Shown: positions 33,980 to 43,503, numbered from the stretch's first letter. The stretch is DNA of 64,000 nucleotides from Bythopirellula polymerisocia (GCF_007860015.1 NZ_SJPS01000002.1:248898-312897); one strand, 5' to 3'. Numbers and translations are program-made. Notes: generated from the sequence alone by a model not told the origin.

Positions 33980-35410
33980 ATGGATCAAATTCGTGCCATC
34001 CTGAAAGTGATGTGGAAACAGCGATTCTGGATTCTCAGCGTCATGGCTGTGGTGATTGCGCTCGTCTGCTGGTCGATGGCAGCTAGTGATCTGGATGCCA
34101 AGTTTGCTCAGCGCAAGACGGCAATTCAAAAGGCATTCTCCGACATGCAGAGCCTCAGCGGTCAGCAGACTTATCACAACAATGACGTGATTGCCGCCGA
34201 CAAGAAAGAAGTCGATATACAAAAAGTGCACGTTCTCGACTTGTGGAAGAATTTGTACGAACGCCAGCGGAGTGCGGTGCTTTCTTGGCCTAAAGAGCTA
34301 GGAGACGAATTCACTGACTACATCGATAAACGCAAGTTTGGTGATTCAATAAGCATCAAGATGCGTACTATCTATCAGAACTACATCGAAAACCGCATCG
34401 ATGGACTCCTGGATATCGTCAAAGCTCAAAAGATCGAGGGCACAGCTGGAGCCGGAGGCTACGGCGGAGGAGAATTCGGTGGACGGGGGGGATATGGCGG
34501 CGAAGGTGGGCGTGGCGGCGGATATGGTGGGGAATATGGCGGCGGTGCAGCCTACCAACCTGCTGGGGCTACAGGAGCCGCTGAGGACGAAGATTATCTT
34601 GTCCAGTGGCTTGATCAGGACAACTTACGTGCGAAGCTTTTCTTCGACAAGAAACCCTCTGCAATGGAAATCTGGGTCACTCAAGAAGATTTATGGGTCT
34701 ACGAAACACTGCTGAATGTGATTGCCAAGACCAACGAAGCCCGCAAGGCGACACGGCCAGACAATACTGCCGTGCGAGCGATTTTGGCCCTGGAAGTGGG
34801 GCAGGCTGCATCCTTGGCCTCAAGCCAGCCCGGAAGAGTTTATATCCCTGTAGCCAGTAGCGGCGGCATGGGCGAAGGGGGCTATGGTGGCGAGATGGGT
34901 GGCTATGGTGGCGAAGGTGGTGGATACGGTGGTAGAGGGGGCGAAGGAGGCTACGGCGGTGAATTTGGCGGTGGCATGGGTGGCTACGGTGGTGAAGGCA
35001 TGGAAGGAGGAGGGGACGAGCTCTTGCTGGGCTCGCGTTATCTGGGAGAAGATGGCACTCCTTTGCCAGCGGGGGATCCAGAATCGTTTGGAACTGAATA
35101 CCGGCAATTGCCCATTCGCATGAATCTCATGATGGATCAAAGATGGCTTCCCCGCCTCTTGGTCGAGTGTGCCAACTCTCCGCTTCCCATTGAAGTGAAT
35201 CAAGTGCGAGTCAATCCAGACAAGTCGGAAGAAGGATTCGGACAGCAGGGTGGCATGATGGGAGGGGGCTACTCCACGAACCTTGATATCCCAGCCTCGC
35301 CGTATCTCGCCCAGGTAGAGATCAAAGGGGTTGTGTATATCTACATGCAGCCCAATGAAGAACAACTTGGTTCGCCAAGTGGGGAAATCGCAGAAGCTGA
35401 ATTTCAGTGA
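33980..35410 (+). CDS. inner-membrane pilus-assembly protein with two Gly/Tyr-rich regions (PilN/PilO position)
   Basis: A 476-residue protein. The ATG at 33980 has GGAG 6 nt upstream. A short cytoplasmic start is followed by one membrane helix (about residues 18-38), then a helical periplasmic part with a coiled coil (about 40-150). Two low-complexity blocks, nt 34445-34560 and 34865-35015, encode GGYGGE/GRGG-type repeats. Folded segments between and after them contain VTQEDLWVYETLLNVI and a C-terminal VEIKGVVYIYMQP. Position and topology fit PilN/PilO, which link PilM to the secretin complex, but no direct family match is seen. Only 25 nt separate it from pilM. Confidence 0.7.
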   Translation: MDQIRAILKVMWKQRFWILSVMAVVIALVCWSMAASDLDAKFAQRKTAIQKAFSDMQSLSGQQTYHNNDVIAADKKEVDIQKVHVLDLWKNLYERQRSAVLSWPKELGDEFTDYIDKRKFGDSISIKMRTIYQNYIENRIDGLLDIVKAQKIEGTAGAGGYGGGEFGGRGGYGGEGGRGGGYGGEYGGGAAYQPAGATGAAEDEDYLVQWLDQDNLRAKLFFDKKPSAMEIWVTQEDLWVYETLLNVIAKTNEARKATRPDNTAVRAILALEVGQAASLASSQPGRVYIPVASSGGMGEGGYGGEMGGYGGEGGGYGGRGGEGGYGGEFGGGMGGYGGEGMEGGGDELLLGSRYLGEDGTPLPAGDPESFGTEYRQLPIRMNLMMDQRWLPRLLVECANSPLPIEVNQVRVNPDKSEEGFGQQGGMMGGGYSTNLDIPASPYLAQVEIKGVVYIYMQPNEEQLGSPSGEIAEAEFQ

Positions 35411-35462
35411 TTAAGAATACAGTTGTCTCGTATCAGAATACATCCGTAACGGAGCAATGACC

Positions 35463-37529
35463 ATGAAGGCAAACCTCAAAGGCGGGAACGCTATCGTTCG
35501 CTTATTGCTGGCACATGGCGAAAAGCTGGGAATGATTGCGATTGTGGCGGTTGCTGGGTGGCTGCTCTGGTCGGCCATGAACGTCAGCCGACTCGAATCA
35601 GGCAAAGACCCGGCAACGCTCACGAGCAATGCTCAACAAGCGAAACAGCATATTGAGAGTTTTACCTATCAGAAAATCGCAGAAATTGCACCCGATGAAG
35701 TCCTGAAAGCCTTTCCGCCAAATCTTGATGCGATGAAGGCTCCAACGAAGCAGGATTTCCCCAATATCCCTGTCATCAATCCCCCTGTCATTCCTCCCGT
35801 CGAGCCTCGCACAGATCCGGTTCTGCTTGCCCCAGAAGATTTGGAAGTGAATCCCGATTCAGGGCTGTGGGCCTCTGCCGACCCCGACACGATCAAACAA
35901 CGCCAACTCGCAGCAGCGGCCAAGCAGCAACGCGAAAAGCAGGAAGCCGCAGCCGAGCAAGAGCGAATGCAAAATGAGGGTGGTGACGAAGGGAGAGGAC
36001 GTCGTCGAGGTCGAGGAAATAGGCCCGGAGAGGGAGGACCCGCAGAGGCGCCGACCCGCAGTCGCAACGACCCGTTAGTGGTCCCCCCCTCGGTAGGTAT
36101 TGCCCTCCAGGGCTTCGAACAAGTGGAGCCCCAATCTTGGGTAACTGTACTGGCCAAAATTCCTGTTAAAGCCCAGCACCAGATGTACGATGATTCCCTC
36201 CTGAACGCTCGAGGTTTTCAATCAACGCGTGATATCCCTATTTATCTTGGCTATGTCATTGAACGTGCGGAAGTTACCAGCAAAGGCCAAGGGGAATGGA
36301 AGCAGATCGCCAAGGTGGTGCGAAAAACACTACAAAAAGAGCTTTCGACCTATCCAGTGAACCCTCCGGAAGTGGTAGACAGCCGCTACGTGCATCCCTT
36401 GCTTACCCATCCTTTGCCGCCATTGATTCTCAAGGAATGGGACAATCGTGTGAGCCATTCTTCAATGCCGTTGGCAGTGGAGGCCGCCTTGCTCGAGGCT
36501 GAAGAGATGGAAAAATCTGTCGAGGAGCCCTTGGAAGATGATGAAGAAGATGAAGTTGGATTTGGTAACGCACGGCTTCCCGGCAGTCAGATGGATTTGC
36601 GCGGAGGTGGTGAATTTGGCGGAATGCGAGGCATGGAGGGCGGCTATGGGGGAGGAGAATTTGGTGGACGCGGGGGTTATGGAAGTACGCGGGGTGGCGA
36701 GGGTGGATATGGTGGCATGATGGGCGGCGAGGGAGGATATGGTGGCGGTTATGGTGGAATGGGAGGTTACGGACTCGGGGCCGGTAGTGGTGTACAGATT
36801 GGCGAGTTTGTATGGGATCATAGAACCGAAAACGCGTTATTCCGCTTTTTTGACAACAGCGTCAAACCAGGCCATCGCTACCGCTATCGTGTGCAATTAG
36901 CGTTGGCAGATGTGAACAATCGAGTCTCTCTCTCTTATCTTGCCCCTTCGGTGAACCAGCGGCGGGAGTCATTATCTAAATCAGAGAAAGCCTATCGATT
37001 GACAGACTGGAGCAAGCCGAGTCCTGTGGCAAGCGTACCACTACCAGCGCGAATCTATTTGGTTAGTTCCGAGCCAGCGAAGGATACTACTTTCAACTCG
37101 CAGCCCGAGGCAGATATCCTGATAAAGGCCCTCAACAGTGAATACGCAGCGGAAATTGCAATTCAGGAAACCTTCGGTCGTGGGAGTGTGATGAATCTCT
37201 ACGAAAAGGCGTTGGTTATCTGGTCCAATCTTTATAATGCGGAGCAGGACCCTACTTTCAAGCATCCTGAATTTCATTTCCGCACAGGTGCAACGGTTAT
37301 TGATATGCGGGGCGGCGAAGACCTCAGCTCCCGAAATCGTGACTTGGTAGCACCTTCTCGAGTGGTCCTCATGGATGCGGCTGGGAAACTCAGTGTTCAA
37401 GAGGAGTTGAAGGATGAACCTGCCGTTAAAGAGTTCGAATTTATCCTCGAACAAGGTCGAAATGAACAGTCGAGAGGGGGTTTCCCCGGTGGCGGGGGAT
37501 ACGGTCGCGGAGGTCGCGGCGAGTTCTGA
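35463..37529 (+). CDS. inner-membrane, proline- and Gly/Tyr-rich pilus-assembly protein (PilO/PilP position)
   Basis: I chose the second ATG at 35463 (688 residues), 8 nt after GGAG; the ATG at 35457 is too close to that site. One membrane helix (about residues 20-38) is followed by a proline-rich segment (NPPVIPPVEPRTDPV), a charged Arg/Gly-rich region, a folded domain (about 200-330, VTVLAKIPVKAQHQMYDDSL), a Gly/Tyr-rich block (nt 36601-36790), a further beta-rich domain (KPGHRYRYRVQLALAD) and a short Gly-rich C-terminus. The membrane-helix/Pro-rich/beta-domain order is that of PilP or GspC-like proteins that contact the secretin. It lies 52 nt after the previous gene. Confidence 0.65.
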   Translation: MKANLKGGNAIVRLLLAHGEKLGMIAIVAVAGWLLWSAMNVSRLESGKDPATLTSNAQQAKQHIESFTYQKIAEIAPDEVLKAFPPNLDAMKAPTKQDFPNIPVINPPVIPPVEPRTDPVLLAPEDLEVNPDSGLWASADPDTIKQRQLAAAAKQQREKQEAAAEQERMQNEGGDEGRGRRRGRGNRPGEGGPAEAPTRSRNDPLVVPPSVGIALQGFEQVEPQSWVTVLAKIPVKAQHQMYDDSLLNARGFQSTRDIPIYLGYVIERAEVTSKGQGEWKQIAKVVRKTLQKELSTYPVNPPEVVDSRYVHPLLTHPLPPLILKEWDNRVSHSSMPLAVEAALLEAEEMEKSVEEPLEDDEEDEVGFGNARLPGSQMDLRGGGEFGGMRGMEGGYGGGEFGGRGGYGSTRGGEGGYGGMMGGEGGYGGGYGGMGGYGLGAGSGVQIGEFVWDHRTENALFRFFDNSVKPGHRYRYRVQLALADVNNRVSLSYLAPSVNQRRESLSKSEKAYRLTDWSKPSPVASVPLPARIYLVSSEPAKDTTFNSQPEADILIKALNSEYAAEIAIQETFGRGSVMNLYEKALVIWSNLYNAEQDPTFKHPEFHFRTGATVIDMRGGEDLSSRNRDLVAPSRVVLMDAAGKLSVQEELKDEPAVKEFEFILEQGRNEQSRGGFPGGGGYGRGGRGEF

Positions 37530-37874
37530 GTAAGAATAAATCCTCACTATTGGAGATATTCTTATTGACCACCTATCGAAGCCGATGATCTCAGCCTTTG
37601 GACAGTCAGCCATTCTTCAGAGGAAAGGAGTTCCCTACCACAGTTGCCAAAGCACTCTAAAGTGCGGTCTCCAGATTGCAAGCCTTAGCGATGCTAGCAC
37701 CGGTGTCTTACGCTAATTTGTCGTGAGTACTGCAAGCTTGGTTTGCTGTGCAGGACCCTTTGGTCACGAGGCCTTGGAAATTGGTTATTCAGCTCTAGCA
37801 ATAAATCGACCTTGAAGTCCCCCCGGCCAATGTGTCACAAAATTGACAAATATCCGGCCACTTCATTTCTGCAC

Positions 37875-37903
37875 TTGACGCTCTTCTGCTTGCCAAGTAT
37901 TTA
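37875..37903 (+). promoter_or_regulatory. candidate promoter of the secretin gene
   Basis: TTGACG (37875-37880), 17 nt, TATTTA (37898-37903), leaving a leader of about 175 nt before the TTG start at 38088. The 558-nt gap 37530-38087 also holds TGTCA/TGACA around 37836-37851 and a small GCACT/AGTGC hairpin near 37650. No gene is seen in it. Confidence 0.35.
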
Positions 37904-38087
37904 ACTGCCTCTCGTCTCTGAGGATTCTCGGAATCAGACGGGGAATTGTACATTTCAACCTAATCATTTGGGGTGGTATCACCTCGGCAGTAGATGTGAT
38001 TCGAGCACATAGCATGATTCTATCTGCTGACGCGGTGTTGCGAGACTCGGCCACGGAACGGCCTCAGATCTCGAAAGGAGTATCGAG

Positions 38088-41000
38088 TTGAACCGGTTCA
38101 TCAAAAGAGTTGGTTGCTGCTATTCAGTATGGGTTCTTGCCCTTTTCATTCCGGCATTACCAGCCACGGGAAAAGAATCAGGGGACGCTGCGCAAAGCAG
38201 CGCTGCGCTCTCACTGACTGACATAGACTCGTTGCTTTCGAGATCCCGTCAGGCGATGGCCCAAGGGGACTATGCCCAGGCGGATTCCCTGCTGCAGCGC
38301 GCTGAAGCAGCCAAGCCGAAATACCCCGTTTTGCACTTTGGCGACACTCCTGCGCGTGTCCGCCGGGACCTGGAAAAACTCTTGGGCGGACGACCCAACG
38401 CTTCTTCTAATTCGACGAATTCGGCCTCTGCTACTCCCAAGGGAAATCAAGTCGCCAACCCCTTCGCGAATTCTGCACAAACTGAAGCTGAAGAATTGCC
38501 TGCCTCAAACTCGAGGTACAATGATGAGGTTTCAGTCAGTACTTTTACTGCAGCCGATAGCGACACAGCAAATCAGGGAACAGATCGTGAGCAATCCAGT
38601 CGATTGCTTCTGGCAGCCCGCCAAGCACTGGTAGTTGGCGATTCGGTTCAAGCCACGAAACATTTGCAAAAGGCTCGCTCCTTCAATGTGGAGTATGCCG
38701 AATCGGAAGACTCTCCTACACGGTTAGCTCAATCCCTGGCCGAACTCCAGCAATTAGAAGCTAGCAAAGATAACTCAGCAAGTTGGAAGCACAGCTACGC
38801 CAAGTTCCTCGTCTCCCAGGGCAATGCGCTATTCGAATGGGGCGACCTGGAGAATTCTGAGCGAGCAGCCTCCGAAGCCGCAGGGCTGAATGCCTCGTTG
38901 GGAATCGAAGATACTTCTCCCTTAAAGCTGTTGAGCCGTGTTCGTGAAGCTCAGCAAGAGAAGCTCAAACTTGCGCGCGCCCAGGATGCCCAAAAAACAG
39001 AGTATTCAGGCAATGCCTCTCCTCTGCAGGGTTCAGACGCCAATCGGATGCTACTTGATCAGGCGGTTGCACCTGCCAGCGCTGCGGTACCCATTGACTT
39101 AACCCTTCCAAATTTTGAACAAGACTCCTCAGTACCGAAACTGGCGCAATTGCCGACAGACACCCCCGAGCCACTGCCGGTGACTGAAAGCCTGGCCCCC
39201 GAAATGATGGATGCCTTTGCACTTCTGCAGGAAGGTGAAATCGCATTGCGAGCTGGCGATCGCGCCCAAGCACTAAAACTGTTCCGTTTGGCTTACACCA
39301 AGCGAGGTCAGCTCGATCTCACAAATCAGCAACAGTTGCAGGACCATCTTCAAATGTTGTCCTCTGCCCCCGAGAAAAGTCCTTCGAGCCCCCCCGGAAC
39401 GACGCTGCTTGACTCAACCACAAGTGGACAGATTGTTGTTGCGCGTCAGTTGGCAGCAGAAATTGGCAAGCGCCAGACGGAAGCTTCCAAACTACGCGAA
39501 ACGGATCCGCGGCAGTCGCTCAGCATTTTGGAAGAAGCAGGGCAATTGGTCAGCAAGTCTGAATTGGATGAGAATACCAAGACGCAATTGCAACGGCGAC
39601 TTGCGTTGAGCATCGCCGAAACAGAACGATACATCAAAGAGCATCAATCAGAAATTGAGCTGGACGAGGCCAATAATAAAGTCTTGGCTGAGGTGGATCG
39701 CCAAAGGTCCGTCAAAGTTCAGGTTCGTGAAAAAATTGCGGAAATGGTTGATCAATTCAATCGGCTGATAGACGAACACCGCTATGCAGAAGCGGAGGTG
39801 GTCGCCCAAAGACTCTATGAAATGGCTCCCGAAGAACCCGTTGCCCAGCAGGTGTGGCAAAGCTCGAAATTCATCCGTCGAGAGAAGCTCAACCGAGAGC
39901 TTAGCGATATGTCTGAAGAAGGGTTCATGAGGATTCAAGAAGGCATCAAGAGAAGTGCTGCGGAAGGACTTGTACAATCTGAAAATCCGATCACTTATGG
40001 TGAGAATTGGGCAGACATTAAGGGACGCGCAGGCTCCAGTGACCGCAACTCCTACCGCTCCGAGCGTGAACTAGAAATAGAACGCAAACTTCGTACGCCA
40101 ATTCTACCCAACTACAACGATATGCCACTGACAGAAGTTGTCGATGGGTTGTCGAAAATTGCCGGCATCAACATCCATCTTGATCCCCGCGGTTTGAGCC
40201 AAGAGGGTGTGCAAAGCGATACAACCGTCTCCCTCAGCCTCGGTCGAGAGATTTCTCTCAAGAGTGCCCTGAATCTAATCCTCGAACCTTTGCATCTGAC
40301 ATACATGATCAAAGACGAGGTGCTCAAAATCACCAGTGAGCAGATCCGTGACGGGGATCTCATCACCCAAACCTACAACGTGGCAGACTTGGTGATCCCG
40401 ATCCCCAATTTTGTGCCTAGCAACAATATGGGTTTGCAAGGGCTAATCAACGACGCTTATGCTGCGATGCCGTTTAGCAACGGTGCACGTCAGTCGGGAC
40501 CCGTAGCAATGGTCCCCGGCGCTCCTGCCCAGGATGGAATGATTCCTGGCGGGGCGATGGCGCAGCAGTTCGGTGGAAACAGTCCTCCGGGTGCTTCGTC
40601 GGTGCCTTTAGGAGGCGGACCTGGCGGTCTAGGTGGTGCGGCAAATGCCGACTTCGATTCATTGATCGATCTGATCGTCACGACAGTGGAATATGATAGT
40701 TGGATGGAGAACGGCAGTGGAGAGGGAGAAATCCAACCATTCCCAACCAACTTGAGCCTCGTAATCAGCCAGACGCAAAAGGTGCACGACCAGATTCGCG
40801 ATCTCCTCGAACAGCTGCGTAGACTACAAGATCTTCAGGTCACAATCGAAGTCCGCTTCATTCGCTTGCAGGATAGTTTCTTTGAGAGAATCGGCATTGA
40901 TTTCGATTTCAACATTGAAGACGGGTCGAGCATCGCCAATCTCACGAACACACCGAATCCCACCTTCGAACCGAATCGAACCAGTGCAACTGTGGGTATC

Positions 41001-41825
41001 TCGGGCAATCCTACGAGCTTGTCCGACCCATTGCCTGACTTCACGGTCGACCTCGACATTCCCTACCGCAATAGTAGCTTTGGCCTTTCAACACCTCAGT
41101 TTGGTTCACCACAGGATGTCGGTCAGTTTGGGTTTGCCATCCTTAGTGATATTGAAGCGTTCTTTTTGATTAACGCCTCGCAAGGAGATTCACGTTCGAA
41201 TATCTTGCAGGCACCCAAGGTGACGCTTTTCAACGGCCAACAGGGCATTGTGGCAGATACCGCATTACGTCCATTCGTAATCAGCGTGATCCCCGTTGTG
41301 GGAGAATTTGCCGCCGCCCAACAGCCGGTCATTGTAGTGCTCTCGGAAGGAACACTACTGACCGTCCAGGCCGTCGTCTCCGACGATCGCCGCTATGTGC
41401 GGCTCACCCTGGTGCCATTTTTCAGCCAGATTGGAGATGTCGATACCTTCACTTTCGAAGGCTCAGAGACCACTTCCGTGAGTAACAGTTCAAACTCCGG
41501 ACAAGACGGGAACGATGAGCAGGAGAATGCCGCGCAGCAGGTGACTCGGAGCGGTACAACCGTCCAATTACCGACATTCCAAGTCATCACCGTTGCGACG
41601 ACAGTGAGCGTCCCCGATGGGGGAACGGTCCTACTCGGTGGCGTGAAACGACTGCGAGAAGGTCGAAATGAATTTGGTGTGCCACTCTTGAGCAAGATTC
41701 CGTATGTCGATCGTTTATTCCGCAATGTGGGTATAGGTCGGGAAACTGATAGTTTGATGATGATGGTGACGCCACACATCATCATTCAAGAGGAGGAAGA
41801 GGAACGCCTGGGCATTTCGCAATAG
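38088..41825 (+). CDS. large outer-membrane secretin (PilQ/GspD family) with N-terminal TPR-like repeats
   Basis: A 1245-residue protein starting with TTG at 38088; AAAGGAG ends 7 nt before it. After a signal peptide (to about residue 27), four related helical repeats occur (LLSRSRQAMAQGDYAQA, LLLAARQALVVGDSVQA, GNALFEWGDLENSERA, GEIALRAGDRAQALKLF), each with a GD centre like a TPR. A coiled region precedes an N-domain at about residue 668 (LPNYNDMPLTEVVDGLSK, TTVSLSLGREISLKSALN). The secretin domain is at about 1015-1237, with VPDGGTVLLGG, PLLSKIPYVDRLFRN and MMMVTPHIII. It forms the outer-membrane pore. At more than twice usual length, the repeats may reach peptidoglycan. A Gly/Pro-rich loop lies at about 800-850. 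Confidence 0.92.
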   Translation: MNRFIKRVGCCYSVWVLALFIPALPATGKESGDAAQSSAALSLTDIDSLLSRSRQAMAQGDYAQADSLLQRAEAAKPKYPVLHFGDTPARVRRDLEKLLGGRPNASSNSTNSASATPKGNQVANPFANSAQTEAEELPASNSRYNDEVSVSTFTAADSDTANQGTDREQSSRLLLAARQALVVGDSVQATKHLQKARSFNVEYAESEDSPTRLAQSLAELQQLEASKDNSASWKHSYAKFLVSQGNALFEWGDLENSERAASEAAGLNASLGIEDTSPLKLLSRVREAQQEKLKLARAQDAQKTEYSGNASPLQGSDANRMLLDQAVAPASAAVPIDLTLPNFEQDSSVPKLAQLPTDTPEPLPVTESLAPEMMDAFALLQEGEIALRAGDRAQALKLFRLAYTKRGQLDLTNQQQLQDHLQMLSSAPEKSPSSPPGTTLLDSTTSGQIVVARQLAAEIGKRQTEASKLRETDPRQSLSILEEAGQLVSKSELDENTKTQLQRRLALSIAETERYIKEHQSEIELDEANNKVLAEVDRQRSVKVQVREKIAEMVDQFNRLIDEHRYAEAEVVAQRLYEMAPEEPVAQQVWQSSKFIRREKLNRELSDMSEEGFMRIQEGIKRSAAEGLVQSENPITYGENWADIKGRAGSSDRNSYRSERELEIERKLRTPILPNYNDMPLTEVVDGLSKIAGINIHLDPRGLSQEGVQSDTTVSLSLGREISLKSALNLILEPLHLTYMIKDEVLKITSEQIRDGDLITQTYNVADLVIPIPNFVPSNNMGLQGLINDAYAAMPFSNGARQSGPVAMVPGAPAQDGMIPGGAMAQQFGGNSPPGASSVPLGGGPGGLGGAANADFDSLIDLIVTTVEYDSWMENGSGEGEIQPFPTNLSLVISQTQKVHDQIRDLLEQLRRLQDLQVTIEVRFIRLQDSFFERIGIDFDFNIEDGSSIANLTNTPNPTFEPNRTSATVGISGNPTSLSDPLPDFTVDLDIPYRNSSFGLSTPQFGSPQDVGQFGFAILSDIEAFFLINASQGDSRSNILQAPKVTLFNGQQGIVADTALRPFVISVIPVVGEFAAAQQPVIVVLSEGTLLTVQAVVSDDRRYVRLTLVPFFSQIGDVDTFTFEGSETTSVSNSSNSGQDGNDEQENAAQQVTRSGTTVQLPTFQVITVATTVSVPDGGTVLLGGVKRLREGRNEFGVPLLSKIPYVDRLFRNVGIGRETDSLMMMVTPHIIIQEEEEERLGISQ

Positions 41826-41865
41826 TCGAATTGCCTGGCCGGATCACTTAGCCGATCGGAGTAGC

Positions 41866-41886
41866 CCGGAACGCGTTGCGGTCCGG
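41866..41886 (+). repeat. hairpin after the secretin gene
   Basis: CCGGA (41866-41870) pairs with TCCGG (41882-41886), with CGC/GCG continuing inside around a GTT loop. It lies 40 nt after the secretin stop and has no T-tail, so termination is possible but not shown. Confidence 0.35.
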
Positions 41887-41922
41887 CTAAGATGAGGTTG
41901 AGTATAGTTCCTTGCCGTTGCC

Positions 41923-42339
41923 ATGCCTAATCATATCGCTTTGTCACTGGGAGCGCTGCTTGCCGCAGCGGCGGTTGGCTTGGGTGCCTTTGGGGCTCAC
42001 GGCCTGCAAGACACTTTGCTCGAGCTAGGGCATGAAGCTGATGCGGTCAAACGTATCGACTGGTTCGAGACCGGGGTTCACTACCACCTGTACCACGCAT
42101 TGGGCATCCTAATCGCGGTCTTGATTGCTGAGTTCTCCCGTCCGACACGCTGGCTGAGAATTGCTCCGCTTCTGTTTCTCATCGGAATTCTGCTCTTCAG
42201 CGGATCGCTCTATGCCATGGCACTGGCTCCGGAAGGCTGGCGCTGGCTGGGAGCGGTTGTCCCTCTAGGAGGGCTGGCCATGATTATAGGCTGGATCGCG
42301 GTGGCTTGTGGTGCGATGTCCCTCAGAGCTCCATCCTGA
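41923..42339 (+). CDS. DUF423 family membrane protein
   Basis: A 138-residue protein with four hydrophobic helices, the normal size of DUF423. Family features are the GALLAAAAVGLGAFGAHGL start (a small-residue helix ending in GAFGAHGL), a FETGVHYHLYHALGIL segment in helix 2 and LLFSGSLYAMAL in helix 3. The biochemical function of the family is unknown. It follows the secretin gene but shares no evident role, and it converges on the ECF sigma gene. Confidence 0.88.
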   Translation: MPNHIALSLGALLAAAAVGLGAFGAHGLQDTLLELGHEADAVKRIDWFETGVHYHLYHALGILIAVLIAEFSRPTRWLRIAPLLFLIGILLFSGSLYAMALAPEGWRWLGAVVPLGGLAMIIGWIAVACGAMSLRAPS

Positions 42340-42376
42340 TCAAAAGAACGAGTAGGGAACCAGCCACGTGGCCGAT

Positions 42377-42395
42377 CCCCGACTCGAACTCGGGG
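42377..42395. terminator. hairpin between convergent DUF423 and sigma-factor genes
   Basis: CCCCGA (42377-42382) and TCGGGG (42390-42395) form a perfect 6-bp stem with a 7-nt loop, extended by more G/C. It lies between the DUF423 stop (42339) and the sigma-factor stop (42407). There is no T-run. The loop CTCGAAC recalls a tRNA T-loop, but no tRNA surrounds it. Confidence 0.4.
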
Positions 42396-42406
42396 GGGAG
42401 ACATTT

Positions 42407-42988
42407 TCATACCGCTTGCAAGCACTCAAGCTCTCTGGCAAGCCGCTTTCGCGCAACGTGCAATCGTCGCTTGATTGTGCCAACCGGCGCGTCAAAGTCG
42501 TCGCTCATTTCCATGATTGATCGACCGTCCAGGTAAAACGCTACCAACGTGCTCCGGTCGAGTGACTCTAGTCGCCGCAAGCCCTTGTGCAACTGATCAT
42601 GCCGTTCGATCGCCAGGAGTGAATCCAAAGGTGCGACGTTTCGGTTATCAGTGCTGTCCAGACTGTTTGGCTCGACAGCGATCGACGGAGGCCGTCTGGT
42701 AGCACGGTTGATCGCCTGTCTGACGGCGATCTGCCGCAACCATCCAGCAAACGCCGCAGGCTCCTCAAGTTGATAAAGCTTCTCGAAGGCCTTGATGAAC
42801 ACATCCTGGCTTACTTCGAGTGCTTCGTCGTGGTTTCGCAGGCGCTGCCAGCAGACCACATAGACCATCCGCTCAAATCGGCTTGCCAAGTCCCCGAACG
42901 CGTTGGAATCGCCCAGTTGGGCAGCGCGAACGAGGTCTTCATTGCTGGTTTCTTCAGTCTCGATATCATCCAAATACAAAGTACTCAT
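42407..42988 (-). CDS. ECF-type sigma-70 family RNA polymerase sigma factor
   Basis: A 193-residue protein. Region 2 lies at about residues 18-90: LVRAAQLGDSNAFGDLASRFERMVY, then ALEVSQDVFIKAFEKL and PAAFAGWLRQIAVRQAINRAT. Region 4 lies at about 130-185: LRRLESLDRSTLVAFYLDGRSIMEMSDDFDAPVGTIKRRLHVARKRL, the helix-turn-helix that reads -35 elements. It directs RNA polymerase to a specific regulon, usually under an anti-sigma factor; no anti-sigma gene with a recognisable domain is adjacent. A perfect 8-bp inverted repeat lies 38 nt upstream of its start codon, which suggests autoregulation or another control site. Confidence 0.92.
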   Translation of the reverse strand: MSTLYLDDIETEETSNEDLVRAAQLGDSNAFGDLASRFERMVYVVCWQRLRNHDEALEVSQDVFIKAFEKLYQLEEPAAFAGWLRQIAVRQAINRATRRPPSIAVEPNSLDSTDNRNVAPLDSLLAIERHDQLHKGLRRLESLDRSTLVAFYLDGRSIMEMSDDFDAPVGTIKRRLHVARKRLARELECLQAV

Positions 42989-43025
42989 GGTTCTCTCGTT
43001 ATCTCTTAAATCTAACCGCGAGCAG

Positions 43026-43048
43026 TTTGGTCATTTGGGGTGACCAAA
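43026..43048. promoter_or_regulatory. perfect palindromic site upstream of the ECF sigma gene
   Basis: TTTGGTCA (43026-43033), 7 nt, TGACCAAA (43041-43048), a perfect inverted repeat 38-60 nt before the sigma-factor start codon (42988, minus strand). The centre-to-centre distance of about 15 nt fits a dimeric DNA-binding protein less well than the common 10-11 nt, so an RNA hairpin in the leader is also possible. Confidence 0.5.
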
Positions 43049-43179
43049 TCGCAAACGGATTAAAGACCGGTGGTCATGTGGAAGGCAAATGCTGAGCAGC
43101 CATGCGCAATGTGGGCTTGGGGCTGCTAGCGGTCAGTCGAATAGTGGGGAGGCGTTGCTAGTGCCTGGGATTCCCAGAT

Positions 43180-43443
43180 TCAGCTGACTGAGCGGTAACC
43201 CGTAACTCGCGGGTGCCGCTCCTCCTGCTTGGCTAGTGCAAAGCAGGAGGCCATGCGCATCGCGGGTTTGCCGCTGATCGCATGCCACAGTACGTCACCC
43301 AAGAGGTGTGACGTATACCACTGCAGCGTTCGTGAAGAATTGGCGCAAAGGGAGCGGAATGCTTCACGGCGAACGATCAGCGAAATACCCTGGCTAATAA
43401 TTTGGATGCCGAAGGTGCTGATAGTGCTTGAAATATTACGCAT
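43180..43443 (-). CDS. small hypothetical protein upstream of the sigma factor
   Basis: An 87-residue reading frame. GAGGG lies 5 nt before the ATG at 43443, and third-position composition resembles neighbouring genes, which is why I keep it. The sequence begins MRNISSTISTFGIQII, has a WYTSHLLGDVLWHAIS segment in the middle and ends with a basic, hydrophilic part (KQEERHPRVTGYRSVS). It has no clear membrane helix and no recognised domain. It lies upstream of the ECF sigma gene on the same strand, 191 nt away. It might be a regulator of that sigma factor or a spurious frame. Confidence 0.4.
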   Translation of the reverse strand: MRNISSTISTFGIQIISQGISLIVRREAFRSLCANSSRTLQWYTSHLLGDVLWHAISGKPAMRMASCFALAKQEERHPRVTGYRSVS

Positions 43444-43503
43444 GATAACCCTCGCTGCGCCGAGCGCTGCTTAGAGAGATCCGAAGGAAAAACGTCGATT
43501 TCG

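Noticed and set aside
34440-36790. Repetitive GGYGG-coding DNA considered as a CRISPR-like or tandem repeat array
   Set aside because: The repeats are in-frame glycine/tyrosine codons without constant repeat and spacer lengths, so they are protein low-complexity regions.
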